DNA from: Ruminococcaceae bacterium UBA2806
GTDB lineage: Bacteria > Bacillota > Clostridia > Oscillospirales > Acutalibacteraceae
Reading direction: 5' to 3'
Length of the DNA: 16,217 nucleotides
Assembly: GCA_002351795.1 (NCBI GenBank)
Contig: DEHG01000113.1
Coordinates: 1-16,217, forward strand
The notes under the pieces are model-generated. The model was given only the letters and a program-made list of their open reading frames with translations. It was not told the DNA's origin and did no database searches. Below are positions 7,637-15,025 of this stretch, piece after piece. Each line of letters begins with the position of its first letter. Within the stretch, counting starts at the first letter, position 1. A program made the translations under genes and the position numbers.

Positions 7637-9385
7637 TTACTCTTCCTCGCTTTCAAACTGACTATTATAAAGCTCGTAATAGAAGCCTTGCTTTTGCAGC
7701 AGCTCCTGGTGCGTTCCCGATTCCACAATGTCGCCATCCTTCATTACAAAGATAACATCGGCATTTTTGATCGTGGACAATCTGTGGGCAATCACGAACG
7801 AGGTTCTGCCCTTGACAAGCTCGTCCACTGCGGACTGCACGATCTTCTCCATTCTGGTATCAATATTGGAGGTTGCCTCATCCAACACAAGTATCGGAGC
7901 ATTTTTTGCCATAGCACGGGCAATCGTAACAAGCTGCTTCTGACCTGCCGAAATGCTGGTGCCTTCATCAAGCACCGTATCAGCACCGTCAGGAAGCAGA
8001 CTGACAAAATGCTCCAGTCCTGCAAGCCTGATGATCTCATGGATCTTTTCATCCGAAAGGTCTTGATTGACATAACGGATATTATCCCTTATACTCCCCT
8101 TAAAGGTCCATACATCCTGCGGCACAATACCGATTTTACTGCGGAGCTCCTCCTTCGGGACCCTGGAAATATCAACACCGTCAATGGTTATCGTTCCGGA
8201 ATTGGTTTCATAGTACCCCAGAAGCAGATTGATCAGCGTACTTTTTCCGGCACCTGTGGGACCGACAATGGCAACCTTTGCCCCCGGCTTTACCACAGCG
8301 TTAAAATCATGGATCACGATCGTATCGGGCACATAGCCAAAGCTGATATTCTTGAATTCTACCGCTCCCGTGATTTTCTCAGGGAAGGCAACCTCACCAG
8401 CATCAGCGTCTGTCATTTCTTCCTCGTTCAAAAATCCGAATATTCTTCCGCTTGCTGCAGCAGCAGGCTGCAGCTGCGAAAGCGAGCCGGCAAGAAGTGC
8501 CAGCGGTGTTGAAAACTGACGAACATACAGTATGAATGCGATTACGGATGAGATCGTAACACCGGGACTATTGGCAAAAATAAGATACGCACCTATAACA
8601 CAAACCGTAACATATCCAAGGTTGCCGGAAAAGTTCATCAAAGGAGACATCAGTCCGTTGGCAAACTGTGCCCGCATATTGTCACGGAACATTTCATCGT
8701 TTTTCTTGTGAAAGCTCTCTCTGACATCATTCTCCGCATTAAATGCCTTGATAACGACAAATCCGTTGAGGCTTTCCGATACATCCCCGTTTATCTCCCC
8801 TAATACTTCCTGCTGTCTTTTAATGTATGGCTGTGTTTTTGCCATAACGACGCCCATCATGACCATGCCCAGCAAGGTAGCCACAACAGAGCCTATTGCC
8901 ATGATCCAGTTGGTAACAAACATCAGCACCAGGCAGCCGATGAGTGTAACGCCTGACAGGATCGGGGCGATCGCACCATTAACAAGTGCCTGATTCAGCG
9001 TGTTGACATCGTTAGTAAGAATACTTAAAATATCGCCGTTCTGATGAATATCAAAGAAGTGCAGCGGAAGGCGGTCTACCTTGTCATCCAGAGATTTTCG
9101 CAGGCTGCCCGTAAATTTCTTTGAAACGCCAACCATAAGGCGATTTTGAATATCCGCAAAAATGTATCCGCCGATTATCAGCAATAGGCATATGATCCCG
9201 TATTTTAGTATTGCATCAAAATCTATATTTTCAAAAACATCTTTTCCGATTACATCTGACATACCGCTGATAACAGCCGGTACAGATACATTCATGACCG
9301 CCGAAAGGATTCCTGCGATCACCGCCGCCGCAATCGCTTTTTTATGAGGAAGGATATAGCTTGAGAGCTTGATTTTTTTATCCAT
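7637..9385 (-). CDS. ABC exporter half-transporter with canonical ATPase site residues
   Basis: A 582-residue type IV (exporter-fold) half-transporter: an N-terminal membrane domain of about six helices (residues ~15-310), then an ATPase domain (~340-582). Motifs are Walker A GPTGAGKST (375-383), Q-loop Gln423 in VPQD, signature SISAGQ (477-482, one change from SGGQ), Walker B ILVLDE with catalytic Glu503, and H-loop His534 in IAHRL. The preceding gene in the operon encodes the partner half, overlapping by 8 bp, and the two resemble Firmicute heterodimeric exporters such as LmrCD, BmrCD and TM287/288. This half holds the catalytically competent Walker B and H-loop, while its own signature is the imperfect one. 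AGGAG near the end of the upstream gene precedes ATG by about 10 nt. Position among biosynthetic genes suggests it exports the cluster product, although self-protection or drug efflux is possible. The protein sits in the cytoplasmic membrane. Confidence 0.94.
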   Translation of the reverse strand: MDKKIKLSSYILPHKKAIAAAVIAGILSAVMNVSVPAVISGMSDVIGKDVFENIDFDAILKYGIICLLLIIGGYIFADIQNRLMVGVSKKFTGSLRKSLDDKVDRLPLHFFDIHQNGDILSILTNDVNTLNQALVNGAIAPILSGVTLIGCLVLMFVTNWIMAIGSVVATLLGMVMMGVVMAKTQPYIKRQQEVLGEINGDVSESLNGFVVIKAFNAENDVRESFHKKNDEMFRDNMRAQFANGLMSPLMNFSGNLGYVTVCVIGAYLIFANSPGVTISSVIAFILYVRQFSTPLALLAGSLSQLQPAAAASGRIFGFLNEEEMTDADAGEVAFPEKITGAVEFKNISFGYVPDTIVIHDFNAVVKPGAKVAIVGPTGAGKSTLINLLLGYYETNSGTITIDGVDISRVPKEELRSKIGIVPQDVWTFKGSIRDNIRYVNQDLSDEKIHEIIRLAGLEHFVSLLPDGADTVLDEGTSISAGQKQLVTIARAMAKNAPILVLDEATSNIDTRMEKIVQSAVDELVKGRTSFVIAHRLSTIKNADVIFVMKDGDIVESGTHQELLQKQGFYYELYNSQFESEEE

Positions 9386-11138
9386 ATGATTTCATCTCCT
9401 CCTCGGAAAGCTGTGTAGCAGCGATTTCTCTGTATATCGTACAGCTTTTTATAAGGTCATTGTGTTTACCATGTGCCGCTATCCTTCCGTCATCTATTAC
9501 GATTATCTTATCCGCATTCTTGATCGTACCGATTCTCTGAGCTACGATGATCATGGCAGCGTCCTTTGCATCCTGCCTGAGCTTCTTTCTCAGAGCAGAA
9601 TCTGTCTTAAAATCGAGTGCAGAGAAGGAATCGTCAAACAAATATATCTCAGGATCACGACACACGGCACGGGAAATCGAAAGCCGCTGCTTCTGACCGC
9701 CTGAGAAGTTTCTTCCGCCCTCGCTTACACGATGCGAATATCCGCCTTCCTTTTTCCTGATAAACTCATCCGCCATACCGATTCCTGCGGCTCTCTGAAT
9801 ATCGACTACCGCAGAGGCAAGCCTTCCGTTGTCGCCGTAATCAATATTACTCGATATCGTACCGGAGAAAAGGACACTCTTCTGAGGAATGTAGCCAATG
9901 ATATTTCTCAAATCCTCAAGCCTGTAATCCTTAACATTTCTCCCTTTAACCAGTATCTCGCCCTCGTTCACATCGTACATTCTCGGTATAAGATTCAGTA
10001 AGGTGGTTTTACCGCTTCCGGTTGCACCGATAATCGCTACCGTCTCGCCTTTCTTCACATCGAAAGAGACCTTTTCAAGCATATTACCGTTGGCGCCGGG
10101 ATAAGCAAAGGAAACATCCTTAAACGAAACAATAAAGTCATCAGCTTTTTCCGTCTGCTGAGAATCACCGTCTACGATCGAGCACTGCGTATTGAGCACC
10201 TCCGCTATACGCTTACCGCTGGCCATCGCCTTCACAATGGAGAGATATGCCTGAACAAGGCTTACAAACGCAGCCATTACGATCAGTGCGTAGGACGAGA
10301 ATGTAACCAGATCGGAGAACAGACCCAGCTTTTCTCCTGCCGCAGCATTTTGGATCACAAATGCACCCACAATATACACGCTTACATTAAAGAAATTCAT
10401 CATGGAGTTTGAAAAGGCACTCAAAAATGTAAAAGAGTAAGTCGATTTTTTTACGGTATCGTTCAGCTCATCACTTGCTTGCTGAAAACGCTTGGAGTGA
10501 AAAAGCTTGGCATTGAATGCCTGGATCACCTGGATCCCACGAAGATGTTCCTGGTCAAAGTAGGTAAGATCATCGGTCTGATACTGCTGCTTTGTCATAA
10601 GCGGCATAACTCTTTTCAAAACGATCATGCTCACGACCATGATAAAGAGCATGATCAAGCCCATGGTGATAGTCCAGAATATATTCTTTCCTGCGATCTT
10701 CATGAATGCCAGCAACGCACTCAAGGGGGCTTTGAAGGCGATAACGAGCACAATAACAAGTACGTTTTGTATTTGAGTGACATCATTTGTACATCTTGTG
10801 ATCAGGCTGGCTGTACCAAAGGAGTTTATCTCGAACAGAGAAAAGCTCATCACCTTGTCAAATACCTGATTGCGTATCCTCTTGGCAATCAGGCCCGATA
10901 TCATGGCTGCACCATAAGCGCCGAGAATTCCGATGATTAAGCTCAACAGTGAAAAGCCGAGCATCAATGAACCTTCTCTGACAACATCCCCTATAACAAC
11001 GGTATCCATTTGCAGGATACTTGTCAGATTCGCCATGAAATCCGGTATGGTAACATCCAGGATGACCTGTGCGATCCCGGAGAAAACGACAAGCAGAAAA
11101 ATCAGCCATTCTTTTCCTTTTAAGTTTTTAACTATCAT
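9378..11138 (-). CDS. ABC exporter half-transporter with degenerate catalytic residues
   Basis: A 586-residue exporter half with a membrane domain (residues ~10-310) and an ATPase domain (~335-586). Walker A GATGSGKTT (371-379), Q-loop Gln419 in IPQK and signature FSGGQ (478-482) are canonical. Walker B is IYLFDD, with Asp503 where the catalytic Glu should be, and the H-loop His is Gln534 in VAQRI. The same pair of changes marks the degenerate subunit of TM287/288-type heterodimers. Its good SGGQ should complete the active site formed with the partner's Walker motifs, while its own Walker site faces the partner's imperfect SAGQ. The gene overlaps the partner by 8 bp and starts 16 bp after the preceding acyltransferase-like gene; GTGAGG lies about 10 nt before ATG. 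The clear motif division between the two proteins makes heterodimer formation a confident inference. The cargo is unknown. Confidence 0.94.
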   Translation of the reverse strand: MIVKNLKGKEWLIFLLVVFSGIAQVILDVTIPDFMANLTSILQMDTVVIGDVVREGSLMLGFSLLSLIIGILGAYGAAMISGLIAKRIRNQVFDKVMSFSLFEINSFGTASLITRCTNDVTQIQNVLVIVLVIAFKAPLSALLAFMKIAGKNIFWTITMGLIMLFIMVVSMIVLKRVMPLMTKQQYQTDDLTYFDQEHLRGIQVIQAFNAKLFHSKRFQQASDELNDTVKKSTYSFTFLSAFSNSMMNFFNVSVYIVGAFVIQNAAAGEKLGLFSDLVTFSSYALIVMAAFVSLVQAYLSIVKAMASGKRIAEVLNTQCSIVDGDSQQTEKADDFIVSFKDVSFAYPGANGNMLEKVSFDVKKGETVAIIGATGSGKTTLLNLIPRMYDVNEGEILVKGRNVKDYRLEDLRNIIGYIPQKSVLFSGTISSNIDYGDNGRLASAVVDIQRAAGIGMADEFIRKKEGGYSHRVSEGGRNFSGGQKQRLSISRAVCRDPEIYLFDDSFSALDFKTDSALRKKLRQDAKDAAMIIVAQRIGTIKNADKIIVIDDGRIAAHGKHNDLIKSCTIYREIAATQLSEEEMKSYG

Positions 11139-11154
11139 AACATGATAACCTCAC

Positions 11155-12447
11155 TTAATCCCTTTCAAAATATACAGGATCCACATTGACACAGCCTGAA
11201 TAAAGCGTTTCCGTTTTGCTTATTTCAAGTCCCTGTCGTTTCAATGATGCAATCAAGGCTTTGGCAAAGGATTCATCCTCGCTGCTTTGTGTCAGAATCA
11301 GCCGGCTTTTATCCTTTTCAACATCCATTGCCAGCATCGGAAAATAATCGGTATTTACCTGATAGGTGTTGAATGACACGATATGCTTTTCAATATCCCC
11401 AGGGATATAAATTTTTCCAATATTGGTAAAAAGCAGGGTGCAGCGATCTTTACCTGCCCAGCTGTTTCTTTTACGCTGCTCTTTATAGGCATTTGCATCA
11501 TTAAGATCAAAAGCGTCGAAGAGCGTTGAAAGTGAGGTCAAAGCCTTAAAGGAACCCAACTGGTAGTCCTTTTGCCTTTTCGCTTCAAGCTGAGCTTTTA
11601 TTCCTGAGATTTGTTTATCGAAGGTACACTGCTGTAATTCTGTGTCGTCTATCTGCATACTTCCACAGAAATTCATCACACCTCTGCCGCCAAGGGTCCC
11701 CCTGAGATCAACAGGGAGCAACAAATTGACATTTCCATTCTCAGACGGGATATGGTCGTGTACAGCTTCAAAAAGCACCGCCGACAAAAAGACAGCCGGA
11801 GTAGTTCCGAAACTCTTTACTGTTTTTTTCATCTCCGAAAGATCGGTCTTCATAACAATCATTTTGTTTTGTTGTGTAGTAAGGTACTCCCTGGCTCCGG
11901 CGATGTTCAAAACGCTGTCGGGACGGCTGGAGTTTATCGTGCTGCCGGTAAATGCTTCGGCATAATCATCCAGCGGGCACAGCTCTGCCTCATCAGGCTT
12001 TAAGTCTGCACCTAAAAGTCCCTCATCATCTATGCTGCCATACTGGGCTTCCAGATAGTAATAAAGCAGCAGCTGACAAATCAGCATCATGCCTCTTCCA
12101 TCGGAGAGGCTGTGACCTATCCGCAGCCAGATCTCATGCTCTTTGAATGACACATAGAACAAATAGCCCTGTGTGTCCTTGCTGCCAAGGAAGCGCTGGC
12201 TGCCATCATCATGATAAACAGGCTTCCCGACAGCATCGGCATACGCATTCAATCTCCCCTCTTTTGTGATGTATGGTTTCAGGGAAAGCCACGGCAATCT
12301 TTGAAGGAGCCGTTCCACTGCATAATGCAGCTTTTCCTCCTCTATTTCTGCATCCAGCACAAAACGAAAGGCTTCAACGGCACTTTTTACACCGCCCGCA
12401 TATATGTAGTATTTATAATAGAAATCAGGCTTTAATTCTCTTTTCAT
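11155..12447 (-). CDS. Stand-alone condensation-fold acyltransferase-like protein with intact HxxxDG
   Basis: A 430-residue soluble protein of the stand-alone condensation/alcohol acetyltransferase superfamily. It is the only one of the three stand-alone paralogs here with the full HxxxDG core: GHSLSDG at 111-117, with His112 as expected general base and Asp116-Gly117 structural. Further family marks are LLPVDLRGTLG (244-253), MNF (258-260) and LFTNIGKIYIP (339-349), the last like the LTNxG...P segment of related enzymes. It also has the LGSKDTQGYLF segment (87-97) shared with its paralogs. It likely forms an ester or amide using an acyl-CoA or carrier-bound acyl donor. Its ATG overlaps the preceding gene's TGA in an ATGA arrangement (4 bp), so translation is coupled. 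No signal peptide or membrane segment is seen. If only one stand-alone C-like protein in the operon is catalytic, this is the best candidate. Substrates cannot be read from sequence. Confidence 0.85.
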   Translation of the reverse strand: MKRELKPDFYYKYYIYAGGVKSAVEAFRFVLDAEIEEEKLHYAVERLLQRLPWLSLKPYITKEGRLNAYADAVGKPVYHDDGSQRFLGSKDTQGYLFYVSFKEHEIWLRIGHSLSDGRGMMLICQLLLYYYLEAQYGSIDDEGLLGADLKPDEAELCPLDDYAEAFTGSTINSSRPDSVLNIAGAREYLTTQQNKMIVMKTDLSEMKKTVKSFGTTPAVFLSAVLFEAVHDHIPSENGNVNLLLPVDLRGTLGGRGVMNFCGSMQIDDTELQQCTFDKQISGIKAQLEAKRQKDYQLGSFKALTSLSTLFDAFDLNDANAYKEQRKRNSWAGKDRCTLLFTNIGKIYIPGDIEKHIVSFNTYQVNTDYFPMLAMDVEKDKSRLILTQSSEDESFAKALIASLKRQGLEISKTETLYSGCVNVDPVYFERD

Positions 12448-13721
12448 CTTACATAGAGGTACGGCTCTACCGTATCCGATGTTTCCCTCCCTTCATCAAA
12501 AAGCTCTGCTTCAATGCCATAGTTCACTAACTTTTCTCTGATATTCTCCACAAGCAGCCTGTCGTCACTATTCTGAAACCAGTTTATGCAGCCGGTGTTT
12601 CCGAATGCTGTAATGCAGGCAATGGGAGAATCCTCGATCAAAGGCAGTGTTACCGAAACATCCATGATTTGTCCCATGGCATACTCCGGGAATTTAAGCA
12701 AACCGACATTGGTCAGAAGATAGGTTTTTTGCTTTCGGGCAACCTCTACCGTCTTTCTTTGAAGCATTTCAACGGTTTTTCTGTCGGAAAGCGGTACTTT
12801 CATAACATCCTCTATCATATCACCGTAGGAAAGCACCGCCGAAATCAGGTTATCGGGGCTGATCTGCTCAGAGAGAAATTTTTTCTGCCGAATAACTCTC
12901 TCCTCAAACGGAAGCTCCGTATCCCCATGAAAGCAGGGCAGATCGGCATTTACAGTGAAATTGCTCTGTGCATCGCTGTCAAGAATACGTCGCATATCCA
13001 CGGGAACACTTGCCGTGATAATATCCTCGCCCGTGTTGTAAAGTGAAGAAATACTCTCACCAATCAGAGCCGAAAGGAAAGAGGTCGGTGAACCGTTCAT
13101 CCCTTTCACCCTGGAAAGAAATGCATCAAGCGGATACTTTATGCGAAAGACATGAAACTCCGGCGTTCCTGTCAGAGGAGTATCACCGGGAAGAACAAAA
13201 ACATTTTTCTTTTGATATCTGTTTGGCGAAAGCTTTCCCTTGAAGGAAAGGCACTTTTCATAGAGTGTTTCCTCTGCGTTTCCGTTTGGTGTATCGTTTG
13301 TGCTGAAATCGTCCTTCACCAAGCCAACAAGGCTCAGATACCGCAGCAGCACATCTGTTGCAAACCTATTGATCGATCTTACATCCCCGAAGCCATGAAA
13401 AGCTGTTATTTCTATCCTATTGCCGTCGGCTCTCACAGCAAACATATAACCGTTTGTATCAGCAGTTCCGAGGTTTTTATGCTCTTCATTCAAAGAATAT
13501 ACAGTGCAAGGCTCCGTATTTTCCAAAAAGGTAATATCACCTTCAGGAGAAACGATCGGGGTAAGCTTTAAAAACGGAAACTGAGGCAAGGTGATGTTGA
13601 CCGCTTGTGCAAGTCTGTCCTTATTGATAGTATCAGAAAGTGTATAGCGGATCATGATACTGCCGCACTTTTTCCCTGTATATGCATAAAAGTAAAACTT
13701 GTTTATTCTTCCGATATTCAC
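12444..13721 (-). CDS. Stand-alone condensation-fold acyltransferase-like protein, HxxxD-V variant, GTG start
   Basis: A 425-residue soluble protein of the same family as the other two stand-alone condensation-like proteins in the operon. The core is AFHGFGDV (107-114): His109 and Asp113 are kept and the following Gly is Val114. Shared family segments are LGTADTNGYMF (84-94), SVPVDMRR (238-245), SNF (253-255) and LLTNVGLLKFP (335-345). The start is GTG (complement of CAC at 13719-13721), supported by AGGAG about 10 nt upstream; no in-frame ATG fits better. It is the first gene of the seven-gene operon, and its start lies about 40 bp from the edge of a probable MITE. Like its relatives it may acylate a hydroxyl or amine, but the altered motif leaves open weaker activity or a scaffold role. 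Confidence 0.82.
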   Translation of the reverse strand: MNIGRINKFYFYAYTGKKCGSIMIRYTLSDTINKDRLAQAVNITLPQFPFLKLTPIVSPEGDITFLENTEPCTVYSLNEEHKNLGTADTNGYMFAVRADGNRIEITAFHGFGDVRSINRFATDVLLRYLSLVGLVKDDFSTNDTPNGNAEETLYEKCLSFKGKLSPNRYQKKNVFVLPGDTPLTGTPEFHVFRIKYPLDAFLSRVKGMNGSPTSFLSALIGESISSLYNTGEDIITASVPVDMRRILDSDAQSNFTVNADLPCFHGDTELPFEERVIRQKKFLSEQISPDNLISAVLSYGDMIEDVMKVPLSDRKTVEMLQRKTVEVARKQKTYLLTNVGLLKFPEYAMGQIMDVSVTLPLIEDSPIACITAFGNTGCINWFQNSDDRLLVENIREKLVNYGIEAELFDEGRETSDTVEPYLYVR

Positions 13722-13747
13722 AACGCTCTCACTCCTAATCTTGTTTT

Positions 13748-13778
13748 ATAATACAGAAACTAAGGAAGTACTAATTAA
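13748..13778 (-). promoter_or_regulatory. Candidate weak promoter for the seven-gene operon
   Basis: On the minus strand a TATTAT -10-like hexamer (13748-13753) lies about 27 bp from the GTG start. Upstream, only poor AT-rich -35-like sequence is present, inside the terminal repeat of the adjacent element (TTAATT at 13773-13778, spacing 19, or TAATTA at 13772-13777, spacing 18). If real, half of this promoter is donated by the element. Read-through from the glycosyltransferase promoter is an alternative. Confidence 0.3.
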
Positions 13779-13926
13779 ATCCAGTGCTCATATCGCGCCG
13801 TCAGATTGTATCAAATGAGCGCTGTAAACCTATCGTTTTTCAAGCAAATTTGGTGCAAAATGGCAGAAAAAATGCAAGCGCGATGAGTGATGAGCCGTTA
13901 GGCGTGATTTATTCAGTGCTTCCCTA
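13761..13926. repeat. Probable miniature inverted-repeat element (MITE), 166 bp
   Basis: The two ends are imperfect inverted repeats of about 22 bp with 17 matches: the left begins TAAGGAAGTACT and the right, read on the other strand, begins TAGGGAAGCACT; both continue into an AATAAATC-like stretch. Further inward, CTCATATCGCGC on the left faces CTCATCGCGC on the opposite strand at the right, so symmetry extends beyond the ends. No open reading frame lies inside. CTAA occurs directly at both borders (13760-13763 and 13924-13927), a possible target duplication. Size, lack of coding and terminal repeats all fit a MITE mobilised by a transposase encoded elsewhere. It fills nearly all of the only gap above 30 bp between minus-strand genes. 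I do not recognise the family. Confidence 0.72.
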
Positions 13927-15024
13927 AATCTCGATCACTGCTCCCTGACCATATTTCTCAACCATTTTCTCCCAGAAAGCGTATGTGTTCATATCGCCGG
14001 CACTTTTATCCGGAGCAGGAAGCGGATCGTGTGCATCAAAAAACAGTTTCTTGATATATGCTGAACCGGCACCGAACAACTCCCTGAATACTGTATCAAC
14101 CTCAGCACTTTTCTCTGCGGCTTCTCTTCCCAGCTTCTTGTATGCCGGGGTCACATAATTCTTATCAAGGCTACTGGTGCATTTTTCAAGCACTATGTCA
14201 ATATATTCAGGATTATCTGCGACAAAGTCACTGGTTTCGAGGACAGCTCTCATACATTCCGATATCCTGAACAGCGTCCTCAGCGTTTTTGCAAGAAAAG
14301 CAGGCGTTACCTTGCCTCTTGAAAGTGACTCGATCTCGTTGCGATAGATGTAATAAAATCCCTTCATTTTAACATACTTATCGGCGTGCAGCAGGCAATT
14401 CAGGCAGAAGTTCTTATCCTCCGAAAGGCTCAGATTCTTAAAGAATATTTCATGTTCAAGCAGAAATTCCCGTCTGAACAGCTTACTCCATACATTCCAG
14501 TGATAAAAATGTGCAAGCCAATTATCAAGACGCTGCTTCATATCGTTTGTGATCAGCGTTGGGCTATCGAACACCTCTCTATCGAGCTGCATTTTTATGA
14601 GTTCGTCATCCGGAAGGGTAGTCAGATCCATGGGCATATTTTTGGTAAATGTGACAAATGCACCGGAAACATGAAGCACATCTGCATTGAATTTTTCGGC
14701 TGCCGCAGCCATCTCCTCAAGTGCCGTCAAAACATAGCTGTCATCCGCATCGACAAACGCTATATATTTGCCCTTAGCCCGCTTTATACCCGTGTTGCGT
14801 GCTTTGCCGGGACCGCCGTTTTTTTCCTGCCTTATGACAGTTACCCTGTTATCGTCTCTAAAAGCATTGACACACTTTTCGTAAGTATCATCCGGCGAGC
14901 AGTCATCTACCAGTATAATTTCGGTTTCTTTGAGCGTCTGACGGCAGAGAGCACCAACACATTCTACGATAAATGAAGATGCCTTGTACATTGGAATAAC
15001 AATTGATACCATTATCTCACTCAT
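13924..15024 (-). CDS. Family 2 glycosyltransferase (GT-A fold), second of a tandem pair
   Basis: A 366-residue inverting GT2-type glycosyltransferase. It has the N-terminal VSIVIPMYK strand, nucleotide-binding ILVDDCSPDD with Asp40-Asp41, KNGGPGKARNTGI (68-80), the metal-binding DxD in FVDADDS (Asp92/Asp94), and SED with Glu202-Asp203 at the likely base region. It should move a sugar from a nucleotide-sugar to a lipid, peptide or sugar acceptor at the cytoplasmic side; no membrane segment is seen. The start is set at ATG 15022-15024, giving MSEIMVS, which aligns with MSNIKVS of the upstream paralog; AAGGAG lies 10 nt upstream. The open frame continues 43 codons further, but those codons lie within the upstream gene and look unlike protein. 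It starts 1 bp after the upstream gene's stop. Its TAG stop lies exactly at the border of the MITE, so the C-terminus (ending AVIEI, unlike the paralog) may have been altered by insertion. Confidence 0.92.
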   Translation of the reverse strand: MSEIMVSIVIPMYKASSFIVECVGALCRQTLKETEIILVDDCSPDDTYEKCVNAFRDDNRVTVIRQEKNGGPGKARNTGIKRAKGKYIAFVDADDSYVLTALEEMAAAAEKFNADVLHVSGAFVTFTKNMPMDLTTLPDDELIKMQLDREVFDSPTLITNDMKQRLDNWLAHFYHWNVWSKLFRREFLLEHEIFFKNLSLSEDKNFCLNCLLHADKYVKMKGFYYIYRNEIESLSRGKVTPAFLAKTLRTLFRISECMRAVLETSDFVADNPEYIDIVLEKCTSSLDKNYVTPAYKKLGREAAEKSAEVDTVFRELFGAGSAYIKKLFFDAHDPLPAPDKSAGDMNTYAFWEKMVEKYGQGAVIEI

Positions 15025-15025
15025 T

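Noticed and set aside
7688..8512. 274-codon open frame on the plus strand
   Set aside because: It lies wholly opposite the well-supported ATPase domain of an ABC exporter and its translation is rich in His, Cys and Arg, as expected of an antisense shadow.
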